Shown: positions 24,465-32,654, counted from the stretch's first letter. The stretch: 64,000 bases of DNA from an uncultured Bryobacteraceae bacterium (GCA_938027685.1 CALJAM010000029.1:1-64000), one strand, 5' to 3'. Numbers and translations: made by a program. Notes: a model not told the origin generated them from the sequence alone.

Positions 24465-27173
24465 TTAGGGTTGGGAGGGATTGGGATTGACCACAGGAAT
24501 CGTTACGATGTTACTGACGTAAACGTCCTGGGCAATCGTAAGTTGAGTAAATGGATTGGTGGGAAGATCGGAATTCAATTCCAGATCCACGCGGTAGACA
24601 CCTACCTGCCCCGGCACCATGGCCGCCAGCAGCACGTTGGCCGTCTTGCCGCCGGCGAGCGACGAAACGAATTCCAGAGGTTCGTTCAACTCCGGCCCGC
24701 GGTAGCGAAAACCGGTATGAAGCGCCTCGCGCGCTTCGTCGGGCTTGATCAGACCCAGCCCGGTGGCATACACGTAAATCGTCTCGCCGGGCAAGGCCGG
24801 ATTGTCCGGCGTGACCAGCGCACCCTCCACGTTGGCGCAACACAACGCCGGCGTCGTCGGCGTCATGATCACCTGCGCCCCCTCGGACGCCTTGGCCGAG
24901 TAAACAATCCCGTTGCCCTCCGGACCAGGAATGCGGGCGCGCAACCGGATGCGCGTCCACTGTCCCGCCGGGAATGCAAACACCTTCGGGTCCTGGTTGA
25001 TCAGCTCGATCAGCGCATCGCGAATCGTCGCCAACGTGTCGCCTTCCTGGACGGTGTAACTGTACTCCCGGTCCTCGATGATGACCGTCGCCACGTCCCC
25101 CGCCTTCACGCTGCCGTCCACCGACACCGTCCCCGAAGCGTGACTGCTGGCATGGAAAGCCACGGCCGGCCGCGGGTCCGGACCGTCGAATGCGAAAATC
25201 CCCGGATTCGATTTAATGATGGGCACCGCGATGGGGGTGGTGATGGTCACCCGCCCGTCCTTGTGGCGTGTCCTCACATACGCGTTTACGCTGGTGGTAT
25301 CCAGCACCTCGTACGGAATCTGCGCGTTGATCTGCGTGGGCGAAACGTACAAAAGCGGCGCCTTGATCCCGTCGAAGTAAACCTGGACACCGCCCAGCTC
25401 CGTGGGCAGGGGATCGGCGTCCGGCGGCGCGGCTTCCGTGAAGTCCGCCAGATCGTCACCCACGATGCTCACCAGCGTGCCCGGCGCGATCTTGGCCGCG
25501 TCCATGCCTCCGCTCAGCTTCGCCCCGCTTGTGCTGACCGCGATCTGCGCATTCTCGGAAGTCTTCACCGAAATGTCAATCTCGTTGCCCGCCTCGCCCG
25601 GCATGCGCGCGGTCAGGATGATCGCGTTCAGCTCATAGTTGGGCGTGGCCAGCACGTTAGGATCTCCGTCGCCCTCGTTGATCAGCTCGACGATCTTGCG
25701 GATGACGCTCTGAAATGTGTCGTCCTTGACGATCTTGTATTTGTACTCCTTTTCCTCGATGGTGATCGTGATCTCGTCGTCTTCCTTGACGGAACCGTCG
25801 AAGGTCAAGTAACCGACGGCGTACACTTCGCGGCTGGCGGAATTCCTCACGCCGGTCACAGGCAGATGCCGCTCGGCCACGGTGAAGACCATGATCCTGC
25901 GATTGAACGGATCGCTGACGTACAGATTCTCCCCGTCCCAGGCCAGCGACAGAGGCGTACGCAACGAGTCCGCACTCGAGCGCCGTAGCTGGTATGCGGA
26001 ATCCGAGGCCTGGTTGACCGTGCCCGCGATCTGGCCCAGCACCACGTCCGCCTTCGCCCCGTTCTCGGTGGGGATGCGGTTGAAGACCAGCACCCGGTCG
26101 TTGCCCCCGTCGGCAATGAAGAGACGCTGCCCGTCGGAGAGGGCGAAGCGCGGAAAATCCAGCGTGGCCAGGCACATCTTCGGATAAATGTTCTTGCCCT
26201 CCTCGTCCTGGCCCGTGGGCTCGCAAAGCTTCTCGACGTTGTTCGCCACGCCGCTTGTCATGTCGGGCTGGCCGATCACCACGTCGGCGGGCTGTCCATT
26301 GCGCGTGGGAATCGAGTTCCAGATCAGCACGCGACTGTAGCCCAGGTCGGCCACGTACAGACGCTGGCCGTCCGAGGTCACCGAAACCGGTGATAGCAGC
26401 GTATCCGGCTGCGGGTTGAAAGGCGCCTTGAAGAGGTCCACCTGCGCGCCGGTGCCGAAGTCTTTCTGACCCAGTACGATGTCGGCCGGCGCAAAGTTCT
26501 CGCGCGGGATGCGGTTCCAGATCAAAACACGGTCGTTGCCGGTGTCCGCCACGAACAGCCTCCCGCCCTGAATCCAAACGCCCTCCGGGCCGCGCAGCGT
26601 CTTTTGCCCTGGGACGCGCGGGTCGCCCGTACCCGTGTTGGGCGTCACGGTCTTGAAATCGGGCTGCCCGACCACCACGTCGGCGGGCTGCCGGTTGGAG
26701 GCGGGGATGGAAAACCAGATCAGCACGCGGTTGTTGTCCGTGTCGGCGACCGCCAGGATCGTGCCGTCGGTGGCCACGGCGGTGGGCGAGCGCAGTCCGT
26801 CAGGCCCCACACCCCAGTCGGTGCTCGTGAAATCCGGCTGCCCCAACACCAGCGTGGCGCGCCCCCCGCATACCGGACAGCGACGATCGTACGCCAGCTC
26901 GTCGGTCGGCGCAGGCAACATTCGGGACAGGTTCTTGTAAATTAGAACCCGATTGTTGATAGGGCTCGCGCCGATCCGATTGGAATCACACACAAAAAGC
27001 GTGTCGTTGGCGTACGCCAACCCGCTGACCCCGCCCAGGATCTCGGCCGAGGGATTGGGATCCTGCTTGGTGAAGGTAGGCTGCCCGATCACCAACCGGG
27101 CGGCCTGTCCCGTCGCGAAATCCGCGCCCTGCGCAGCAACCGTCACCCACAGCAGAACCGCCCACGATTTCAT
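24465..27173 (-). CDS. Secreted NHL-repeat protein with TIGR03437-type C-terminal domain
   Basis: A 902-residue secreted protein (signal MKSWAVLLWVTVAAQGA). Residues about 20-435 are NHL-like propeller blades with recurring phrases LVLGQPDF, VADTDNNRVLIW, VADTGNDRVLIW and IADGGNDRVLVF. Residues about 560-670 and 780-895 form the Solibacter-type C-terminal domain (IAPGTLVSIVGDDLADF, LLYVSPTQINAQIPYEV, LPGETIYVYATGLG). Two related modules of about 100 residues interrupt this plan at 456-556 and 682-778; the second splits the TIGR03437 domain. CxxC at about 99-102 is notable. The start is ATG at 27173. Function is unknown; the propeller suggests binding at the cell surface. Confidence 0.88.
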   Translation of the reverse strand: MKSWAVLLWVTVAAQGADFATGQAARLVIGQPTFTKQDPNPSAEILGGVSGLAYANDTLFVCDSNRIGASPINNRVLIYKNLSRMLPAPTDELAYDRRCPVCGGRATLVLGQPDFTSTDWGVGPDGLRSPTAVATDGTILAVADTDNNRVLIWFSIPASNRQPADVVVGQPDFKTVTPNTGTGDPRVPGQKTLRGPEGVWIQGGRLFVADTGNDRVLIWNRIPRENFAPADIVLGQKDFGTGAQVDLFKAPFNPQPDTLLSPVSVTSDGQRLYVADLGYSRVLIWNSIPTRNGQPADVVIGQPDMTSGVANNVEKLCEPTGQDEEGKNIYPKMCLATLDFPRFALSDGQRLFIADGGNDRVLVFNRIPTENGAKADVVLGQIAGTVNQASDSAYQLRRSSADSLRTPLSLAWDGENLYVSDPFNRRIMVFTVAERHLPVTGVRNSASREVYAVGYLTFDGSVKEDDEITITIEEKEYKYKIVKDDTFQSVIRKIVELINEGDGDPNVLATPNYELNAIILTARMPGEAGNEIDISVKTSENAQIAVSTSGAKLSGGMDAAKIAPGTLVSIVGDDLADFTEAAPPDADPLPTELGGVQVYFDGIKAPLLYVSPTQINAQIPYEVLDTTSVNAYVRTRHKDGRVTITTPIAVPIIKSNPGIFAFDGPDPRPAVAFHASSHASGTVSVDGSVKAGDVATVIIEDREYSYTVQEGDTLATIRDALIELINQDPKVFAFPAGQWTRIRLRARIPGPEGNGIVYSAKASEGAQVIMTPTTPALCCANVEGALVTPDNPALPGETIYVYATGLGLIKPDEAREALHTGFRYRGPELNEPLEFVSSLAGGKTANVLLAAMVPGQVGVYRVDLELNSDLPTNPFTQLTIAQDVYVSNIVTIPVVNPNPSQP
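24840..25130 (-). repeat. Copy 2 of the ~100-residue module, inserted in the TIGR03437 domain
   Basis: This encodes residues 682-778 with the matching pattern VDGSVKAGDVATVIIEDREY, then YTVQEGDTLATIRDALIELI, then LRARIPGPEGNGIVYSAKAS. It lies inside the C-terminal domain, between the strand ending in RPAVAFHASS and the strand ending in VTPDNPALPGETIYVYATG. Confidence 0.7.
25506..25808 (-). repeat. Copy 1 of an intragenic ~100-residue module
   Basis: This encodes residues 456-556 of the NHL/TIGR03437 protein. It has the pattern FDGSVKEDDEITITIEEKEY, then YKIVKDDTFQSVIRKIVELI, then ILTARMPGEAGNEIDISVKT, ending in SGAKLSGG. It is similar residue by residue to the segment at 24840-25130, which implies an internal duplication or repeated insertion. 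Confidence 0.7.
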
Positions 27174-27250
27174 ATCGGAGGAAGCTTCACCAACTGCCTG
27201 AAACCGTTAGTATAGCAGCCGCCCCCACACCGGCTGCCGATGCGGCGCGC

Positions 27251-28255
27251 TCACCGCGGCTTGCCAGGCCCGGGTATCTTCACAACGCCCATGTCGCTCG
27301 GCGAGGAATAAATCGTCACGCCGGTCTCGGCCGACTCCGCAGGTTTGGTTCCGCGCACAGGCCCGCCGCGCCCTAGCAACGCCATCATGCGGGCCAGCTC
27401 GCCGGCCGGGATCGTCATTGCGAGCCTCATCCTCTTACCTTCCACACTAAGATCGCGCAGGTAAGAGGCAGCCGCCGGCTCGCGCGCCTGCCACAATCCT
27501 GCGAAGAAGCGCAACGCGTTGGCCAGGTTCACCGCGTCCTGCTCCGTCCGGCTCACCGTCGTCAGCTCCAACTCGATCGCATCGTTCAGGCGCACGCCGC
27601 CTTCCGCCCGTTCGATCGCCTTCATGACCTCACCCGCCAGGATCCCCGCCGTCGGCTCCTTGGGTGCGCGCGCCGCCAACTCCTCCACCGGCACGACGGA
27701 CACGCCCCAAGCGTCGAAACGCGCCATCAGCTGCTCGGCAGCCCGCCGCAACTCACCGCCGGGAAGGCCGCCTCGGCTGTGCCGCGCGATCGCCCCACGC
27801 ACGCTGGCCGGATCGCCCGCCAGCAGGAGCGTGGCGTCGAGGAAGGCCAATGCCATCGGCTCGCCCTGCTTCTCCTCCGTCAGCAGGATTTCCACTCCCA
27901 GGTAAGTCTCCCGTCCCGCAATCTTGCCCCGCGCCACCGCGGCCAGATCCGTCCGCCCGAAAGCTCCCCGCGCAGCGAACAGGACATTGGGCTTGCTTCC
28001 GCCCGCGCTGGCGATGAGCACCTCGTCCAGATCGCGCAGCGGGTCGAAGCCCGTCAAGCGCGTCAGCTCCGCCAACTCACGTTCGCTGGACTGAGCCTGA
28101 GACCACAACGCCTGGGCGGGTTGAAACGCACGCACCCGTTCGACGTTGATCCCCATGAGCAGCCGGGCGTCCGGCATCGCCAGATCGAGCAGGTTCGTCT
28201 GCGCACCGGCCGCAATCGCCCACGCACACCCCCACACCGCCAGACGCTGCTTCAT
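27251..28255 (-). CDS. Exported protein of unknown function (334 aa)
   Basis: A predicted secreted protein with signal peptide MKQRLAVWGCAWAIAAGAQ and no membrane segment after it. The mature part has ordinary globular composition, with phrases such as LMGINVERVRAFQPAQALWS, LRDLDEVLIASAGG, LAFLDATLLLAGDPASVRGA and LSVEGKRMRLAMTIPAGELA. Proteins of this plan recur in acidobacterial genomes, but I cannot assign a family or function. Start 28255 is preferred to an upstream in-frame start because it puts the signal peptide at the N-terminus. It lies upstream of the NHL gene (78 bp between the two), possibly in one transcript. Confidence 0.75.
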   Translation of the reverse strand: MKQRLAVWGCAWAIAAGAQTNLLDLAMPDARLLMGINVERVRAFQPAQALWSQAQSSERELAELTRLTGFDPLRDLDEVLIASAGGSKPNVLFAARGAFGRTDLAAVARGKIAGRETYLGVEILLTEEKQGEPMALAFLDATLLLAGDPASVRGAIARHSRGGLPGGELRRAAEQLMARFDAWGVSVVPVEELAARAPKEPTAGILAGEVMKAIERAEGGVRLNDAIELELTTVSRTEQDAVNLANALRFFAGLWQAREPAAASYLRDLSVEGKRMRLAMTIPAGELARMMALLGRGGPVRGTKPAESAETGVTIYSSPSDMGVVKIPGPGKPR

Positions 28256-28882
28256 ACCGCGATTATACCAGCCGAGCGCACGGGGGCTCGCCAATGAGAA
28301 ATTTCGACGTGTCGGTGCAGCACCGATCTCGAAACCTCGGGCGGGGCGTAGTGACACCGGATCAACGCGCATGCAGAGGCTCGAGGCCGCTCATCGATCG
28401 TCATGGCTAGCCCAGTCCAGCGCCTGAAACTCCCGTACCTCGAGGGCGGCTTGAGGGTTAAATCCGCAGTGGCCTCTCCAATTAGTAGTAAGGCAGCGCG
28501 CGTTCCCCCAGTCCCTGCGCGGTGCCAAGGCCGGCGCACTGCGATGCCCGCTTCCGCACCCACTCCCCCTTCTCCATCCCCGTCTCCGGAGCGTGGAACG
28601 CGAACCCTCATGGCCGGCCTAGTGCGGGCCATGGGTTTTGCAGTCATTGACCGCATCTTTGTTCGCGACAGCAACGTTTCGAACCCGGATCCCACCGTAA
28701 AGAGAGCCAAACCCTCGAGCAGGGCGAGCGCCGGTTCACCTTGCGGCCGCGCCACTGGGTCACGACTCTTACCCGCGCAAGCAAATTCGAGGACGTCATG
28801 GTTGGGTCTGACGGAACGGTGACCGCCGGCCACGATTTTCCCATCCGATCTCATTCGGGTACAATCTCCGAAGGAAGTCACC
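28256..28882. other. Gene-free stretch between the exported protein and the nuclease-EVE gene
   Basis: The left end must hold the promoter of the leftward exported-protein gene and the right end that of the rightward nuclease-EVE gene; GAAGGAAG at 28870-28877 is the latter's ribosome-binding site. A 212-codon minus-strand frame spans the region, but its translation is low complexity with no start signal. No repeat ends or integrase remnants are visible. Confidence 0.45.
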
Positions 28883-30073
28883 GTGACCATTACGCTCGAT
28901 CAAGTCCTCGGACTCGTCGGCACGCTCGATGATACCCCTGGGGACGACACCCCCCGAGAACGGTTCCGGAGGTTTCTACGGGAAAACCTCTCGGAGGTCG
29001 GGCATCTCCGAGATTACATCGAAGCCTGTCTGCGTGCGTCCGGTCCTCAATACAGCCGAGCGCTCCAAGACCTGGTCAATCATCTCGGGCGTTTCCTGGG
29101 CTTCGAGGTGACCTATGGTCGTTACCAAGGAGTGCGCGGCGAGGTCGGTTTTGACGGGCTGTGGAAGTCGCCCACGGGATTTCATGTGGTCGTCGAGCTC
29201 AAGACCACAGAGGTTTACGCCGTCAAAACCGCCGCTTTGTTGAACTACATCAACGAATTGGTCTCGAGCAAGGCGATAACCGATCCCGGCACGGCCTTGG
29301 GCCTCTATGTGGTCGGCCGGCCTGATCCCGAACTCCGCTCACTCGAGAACGCAATCATCGCCGAACGGAAGACCGGCCGGCTTCGGGTCATCTCCGTCGA
29401 TTACCTCCTCTCCCTGGCCGAATTAGCCAAAGAGTACGGCCTTGCTCACGAAGACGTACTGGCGATCATTCGGCCTTCGGGGCCCAACCTGGACCCGGTC
29501 GTGGACCTCATGATCAGGCTGGTGGCCCAGTCGAGGGGTTCCGTCGAAGTTACGCCGGAAGCTTCCCCTCGTCGTGTGGTGGCCCCTGGCCTGGCGCAAC
29601 TCCAGGACCTCGAGACGCAGACCGCAGCGGCACACCAGTCTGAAGGCGCCTATTGGATCGCACCGGTGAGGTCCACCGAGGACGAGACGGCAGAAGCGTG
29701 CATCGCCAGGTTGGTCGGTAAAGAACATATTTTCGCCATTCGCGAAACCTCCCCCGCCAAAAAGCGCATCAAACCCGGCGATTGGATCGCCTTTTATGCC
29801 GCGAACGTCGGGGTCGTGGCGCACGCCAAGGCGACCTCGGCTCCCGAGCGGAGACCCGGTGAAGTCGTGCCTGAGCCCGGACTCTATCCCTGGGTGTTCC
29901 GGCTGAGCGATGCGGTGCTCTATCTGGACCGACCCGTGGTGATCGACCGCACACTGAGAAGCCGCCTCGACGCATTCCAAGGAAAAGATCCGGATGGGAA
30001 CTGGGCCTGGTTCGTTCAGGTTATGCGTCCGGTGTCGGAACACGATTTCAAAGTGCTCACCGGCCAGCTGTAG
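28883..30073 (+). CDS. PD-(D/E)XK nuclease-like plus EVE-like domain protein; candidate modification-dependent nuclease
   Basis: A 396-residue soluble protein starting at GTG 28883 behind GAAGGAAG. Residues about 25-175 look like a restriction-endonuclease-type fold: a helical lead (ALQDLVNHLGRFLGFEVTYG), then FDGLW with Asp91 and VVVELKTTE with Glu105 and Lys107, matching D-x(n)-ExK. Residues about 250-395 resemble an EVE/PUA-type domain: YWIAPV at 257, RIKPGDWIAFYAANVGVVAH at 295-314, and aromatic-rich WAWFVQV near 374. EVE domains read modified bases in DNA or RNA, and in modification-dependent restriction enzymes they are fused to nucleases. Base composition is visibly less GC-rich than its neighbours, suggesting transfer. 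It stands alone, without a McrB/McrC or methylase partner. Both domain assignments rest on motifs, not searches. Confidence 0.65.
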   Translation: MTITLDQVLGLVGTLDDTPGDDTPRERFRRFLRENLSEVGHLRDYIEACLRASGPQYSRALQDLVNHLGRFLGFEVTYGRYQGVRGEVGFDGLWKSPTGFHVVVELKTTEVYAVKTAALLNYINELVSSKAITDPGTALGLYVVGRPDPELRSLENAIIAERKTGRLRVISVDYLLSLAELAKEYGLAHEDVLAIIRPSGPNLDPVVDLMIRLVAQSRGSVEVTPEASPRRVVAPGLAQLQDLETQTAAAHQSEGAYWIAPVRSTEDETAEACIARLVGKEHIFAIRETSPAKKRIKPGDWIAFYAANVGVVAHAKATSAPERRPGEVVPEPGLYPWVFRLSDAVLYLDRPVVIDRTLRSRLDAFQGKDPDGNWAWFVQVMRPVSEHDFKVLTGQL

Positions 30074-31086
30074 ACCTGAATGCGCAGCATTGTCAGGCGG
30101 CGAAGATCAGGCGTTGAATTTCGAAATAGACTGGCAAATTATTACGTGGGATCCGATGCGATCTTGTGTTTCGCTTTTGCCCCTCTCCGGAACAGCCATG
30201 ATCGCTAAGTAAGTTTCGACCGCAATACTTCAACGGCTATTTTCTCCAAATTTTTCAAGGCTTCAAGAAAAAGTATTTCGGCCGTCGTGACAGCGCGGTG
30301 CTCGGAGCCTGCTCGTGGTCGTGAAAAGCACCTTCGGCGTCCCGTATAAAGTCGCCGCGTAGCCGGCCGGAGTGCTTTTTAAAAAATCGTAAATCGGCCC
30401 GTTAATCACTGGCTCACGGAGCGTGGCAGGCGCCTTATGCCGTCCCGCGGCCAAAAGGAGCCGGAACAGGTGTCCGGGTAGGCTGGGCTCTCCGAGCTGA
30501 AAGGCCCAGCACGCGCACCCGGCCCGGCAGCAGGCCGTCGGTGTCCGGGTAGGCTGCGCTCTCCGAGCTGAAAGGCTGCTCGCAGTACCGGCCGCCGGCG
30601 AGCACGACCTGGCCGCGGCTCGCACCGGGGACGCACGGCCCCGCCGGTCCACGGTCAACCACGAGGCAGCCTTCGGGAGTTTATCGGCGAACATTGCGAT
30701 GCCTACTGCGCCGCCTGCCTCGTTCCCCCCGCAATTCGCGAAAGCGTCAAACCCGGGATCGGAGCACGTTCCAGCGTCGATCCGCCGAGCGCTTTTGCCG
30801 GCTCTGACCGGCTCCTTCTGCCATTCATTCGCGAGCCGCCCGCCGAACCGAGGCTGCTGCTTTCCCGCCTTCGGAGACACGTGCCAAGGCCTTGCGGCTT
30901 CCGCCGGAGCTTTTTAGGAGGCAGAGCGCCACGGTCAACGCGGGCCTCCGCCGGAGAGCAGCCGGCTACGGCACACGGGTCGAGCAGCGCATGGGCACGG
31001 AGTCGGCCCGCCGCGGCGCGCGACGGGGCCGGCGGGCGATCAGGCCTTCAGCCGCGGAGGTCCGGCGGTAGGCCGCGTGGCGGCGC
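30074..31086. other. Gene-free stretch containing direct repeats and hairpins
   Basis: No frame here has start signals and protein-like composition together. A 205-codon minus-strand frame (30263-30880) has a plausible-looking last 45 residues but a low-complexity body, and I reject it. The region holds a complementary pair AAAAGCAC (30324-30331) and GTGCTTTT (30372-30379) followed by A/T runs, two 37-bp direct repeats at 30469-30576, and then very GC-rich sequence up to the FAS1 terminator. Confidence 0.45.
30469..30576. repeat. Two 37-bp direct repeats
   Basis: Positions 30469-30505 and 30540-30576 are identical except for one base (G/C in GGCTGGGCTC versus GGCTGCGCTC). They start GGTGTCCGGGTAGGCTG and end CTCTCCGAGCTGAAAGGC, with a 71-bp period. 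Each contains a short hairpin GCTC-TCC-GAGC. No gene spans them. They could be a REP-like family or the remnant of a repeat array. Confidence 0.75.
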
Positions 31087-31116
31087 AAAAAAGGCCGGCC
31101 TCTTGCGAGGCCGGCC
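31087..31116 (-). terminator. Rho-independent terminator of the FAS1 gene
   Basis: A perfect 10-bp inverted repeat GGCCGGCCTC (31093-31102) and GAGGCCGGCC (31107-31116) with a 4-base loop is flanked at 31087-31092 by six A on the plus strand. On the minus strand this is a strong hairpin followed by a T run, 20 bp after the stop of the leftward FAS1 gene. Confidence 0.9.
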
Positions 31117-31135
31117 CGTAAGCCCAAGGCGAGAT

Positions 31136-31615
31136 TCACTGCTTGGGAAGGATAACTTTGTCGATGACGTGGATGATCCCGTTGTCGGCCTCGATGTCGG
31201 CCTTGATCACGTTGGCGTCATCCACCTGGACCTTGCCGCCGCGGGCGCGAATGCGAACGCTCTGACCATTCAAGGTCTTGGCCGAGCGCAGCTTGACGAC
31301 GTCGCTGGAGGGCACGCGGCCGGAAACCACGTGATAGGTCAGGATGCCGCGCAGCTTCTCGCGGTTCTCGGGCTTGAGCAGGTCGTCCAGAGTGCCGGGA
31401 GGCAGCTTGGCGAAAGCCTCGTCGGTGGGCGCAAAGACCGTAAAGGGTCCGGGCGCCTTCAAAGCGTCCACCAGACCTGCCGCCTGGAGCGCGGCGGCCA
31501 GGGTTTTGAACTGGCCGGCAGCCACGGCGGTGTCGACGATGTCGGCGGCGCGCGCCGCCGGGGTCATCAGAAGGCAGGCGGCCGCTAGAGCGCCTGCCAT
31601 GAGTCGGAACTTCAT
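31136..31615 (-). CDS. Secreted fasciclin (FAS1) domain protein
   Basis: A 159-residue secreted protein (signal [23 protein letters not shown]) with a single FAS1 domain filling the mature part. Both family motifs are clear: H1 as [15 protein letters not shown] and H2 as [13 protein letters not shown] at the C-terminus, with YHVVSG between them. FAS1 proteins mediate adhesion, and some bind lipophilic ligands including carotenoids. GGAGG precedes the ATG at 31615. The gene has its own promoter, terminator and a divergent CarH-type regulator whose predicted operator covers the promoter, so light- and B12-responsive expression is inferred. Confidence 0.92.
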   Translation of the reverse strand: MKFRLMAGALAAACLLMTPAARAADIVDTAVAAGQFKTLAAALQAAGLVDALKAPGPFTVFAPTDEAFAKLPPGTLDDLLKPENREKLRGILTYHVVSGRVPSSDVVKLRSAKTLNGQSVRIRARGGKVQVDDANVIKADIEADNGIIHVIDKVILPKQ

Positions 31616-31666
31616 GGTTCTCGAGTCCTCCTTGGGAATTGCGCTGCGTTTGGGGCGCACGATTCC

Positions 31667-31696
31667 ACTGTACACCTATTGTCTAGCTTTTGTCAA
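31667..31696 (-). promoter_or_regulatory. Promoter of the FAS1 gene
   Basis: On the minus strand a perfect -35 TTGACA (31691-31696) is followed after 18 bp by TACAGT (31667-31672, 4 of 6). Transcription would start near 31660 with a leader of about 45 nt. Both elements lie inside the 11-bp operator repeats. Confidence 0.7.
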
Positions 31697-31701
31697 GGTC
31701 T
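31669..31701. promoter_or_regulatory. Three tandem 11-bp direct repeats, predicted CarH operator
   Basis: On the plus strand three consecutive 11-mers, TGTACACCTAT (31669-31679), TGTCTAGCTTT (31680-31690) and TGTCAAGGTCT (31691-31701), share TGTnnAnnTnT without gaps. A degenerate fourth copy may follow to 31712. The reverse complement AnAnnTnnACA agrees with the 11-bp direct-repeat operator I recall for Thermus CarH (AnnTnnACA core). The array covers the -35 and most of the -10 of the FAS1 promoter and so suits repression. Confidence 0.75.
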
Positions 31702-31714
31702 AGATCAAAAAAAC

Positions 31715-31743
31715 TGGACAAAATCAGGACGCCGCGGTATCCT
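31715..31743 (+). promoter_or_regulatory. Possible promoter of the carH-like gene
   Basis: TGGACA (31715-31720, 5 of 6) and TATCCT (31738-31743, 4 of 6) with 17-bp spacing lie just before the ATG at 31755. The leader would be only a few nucleotides, so translation would be nearly leaderless, in keeping with the absence of a good ribosome-binding site. Confidence 0.4.
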
Positions 31744-31754
31744 AGGGATAGGCG

Positions 31755-32654
31755 ATGGCGGAAGTCTACAAACTCTCGACGATCGTTAGGCTTACTGGCT
31801 TCTCGCCCGCGGTGTTGCGGGCCTGGGAGCGACGCTACGGCTTCTTGCGTCCCGCCCGCGGCCATGGTGGACAAAGGCTATACAGCGAGGAGGACCTCCG
31901 CGTCCTGCTGGCCGTCCGCCGCATGCTGGCCGACGGCCGCTCGGTGGGCGAGGCGGCGGCCTTGGGCCGGCGCGAGTTGCTGCGGCTGGGAACGCAGGCG
32001 GCCGGGGGCCAGCACCAGGCGACCCCCGTGGCCGAACTCGAGCGGATGCGCCAGGCCATGATCGAGGCCGCGCTTGCCGTCGACGCCGAGAGTTTGCGAC
32101 GGCGGCTCGATGAAGTCTTCGCACGACTCTCCGCGGAGCGCGCGGTGCTTGACGTTCTGGCGCCGGTGGCCTGGCGGATCGGCCAGTTGTGGGCGGAAGG
32201 CCGATGCAGCGTGGCGAGCGAACATTTGGTAACCGAAATGTTTTCTCTGCGGCTGCGCGGACTCGCCGAGGCCCTGCAGCCCACCGGCTCGCCGGCTTTG
32301 GCCGCCTGCTTCCCGGAGGAGCGCCACGAGCTGGGGTTGCTGGTGGCCGCCTGGTGGGCGGCGCGGCGAGGTCGGCGGGTGGTGTACCTGGGGCCTGCCC
32401 TGCCCTTGGAGGATCTGGAGAAGGCCTGCCAACGTGTGCAGCCGGAGACCGTGCTCCTGTCCGTCACCATTCCGGAACTCTACTTCAAACATCGCAGCGC
32501 CTTGGCCGCCTTGGTCAGCCGGCAGCGCGCCGCGCGTCACTGGATCGTCGGGGGCCAGGCGGTGCCCGAGCAGGACCCCGAGCTCTCGGCGGCCGGCGTC
32601 ATCCTGTGGCCTCCCAACCGCCCCTTGGAACAGGCGCTAGACTGGGCGCTTTGA
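31755..32654 (+). CDS. carH: CarH/LitR-type B12-dependent photoreceptor repressor (MerR family)
   Basis: A 299-residue transcriptional regulator. Residues 1-75 form a MerR helix-turn-helix (VYKLSTIVRLTGFSPAVLRA, WERRYGFLRP, RLYSEEDLRVL). Residues about 93-175 are the four-helix bundle that caps cobalamin and contain the light-sensing motif W-x9-EH: Trp146, Glu156, His157. Residues about 178-299 are the B12-binding Rossmann domain with ExHxxG at 189-194, where His191 is the expected lower axial ligand. All residues known to be required for adenosylcobalamin photosensing are present. In the dark such proteins bind DNA as tetramers, and light breaks the Co-C bond and releases them. The divergent FAS1 promoter with tandem 11-bp repeats is the likely target. 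Usual targets are carotenoid or photolyase genes, none of which is in the window. Confidence 0.9.
   Translation: MAEVYKLSTIVRLTGFSPAVLRAWERRYGFLRPARGHGGQRLYSEEDLRVLLAVRRMLADGRSVGEAAALGRRELLRLGTQAAGGQHQATPVAELERMRQAMIEAALAVDAESLRRRLDEVFARLSAERAVLDVLAPVAWRIGQLWAEGRCSVASEHLVTEMFSLRLRGLAEALQPTGSPALAACFPEERHELGLLVAAWWAARRGRRVVYLGPALPLEDLEKACQRVQPETVLLSVTIPELYFKHRSALAALVSRQRAARHWIVGGQAVPEQDPELSAAGVILWPPNRPLEQALDWAL

Noticed and set aside
28252-28890. A 212-codon minus-strand frame before the nuclease-EVE gene
   Set aside because: No initiation signal, low complexity, and it would cover the promoters of two real genes.
30469-30576. A CRISPR array
   Set aside because: Only two copies are present, the repeats contain coding-strand mismatches, and no cas genes are in the window.
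30263-30880. A 205-codon minus-strand frame containing the 37-bp repeats
   Set aside because: Only its last 45 residues look protein-like; the rest is Ala/Arg/Ser repeat-derived sequence.
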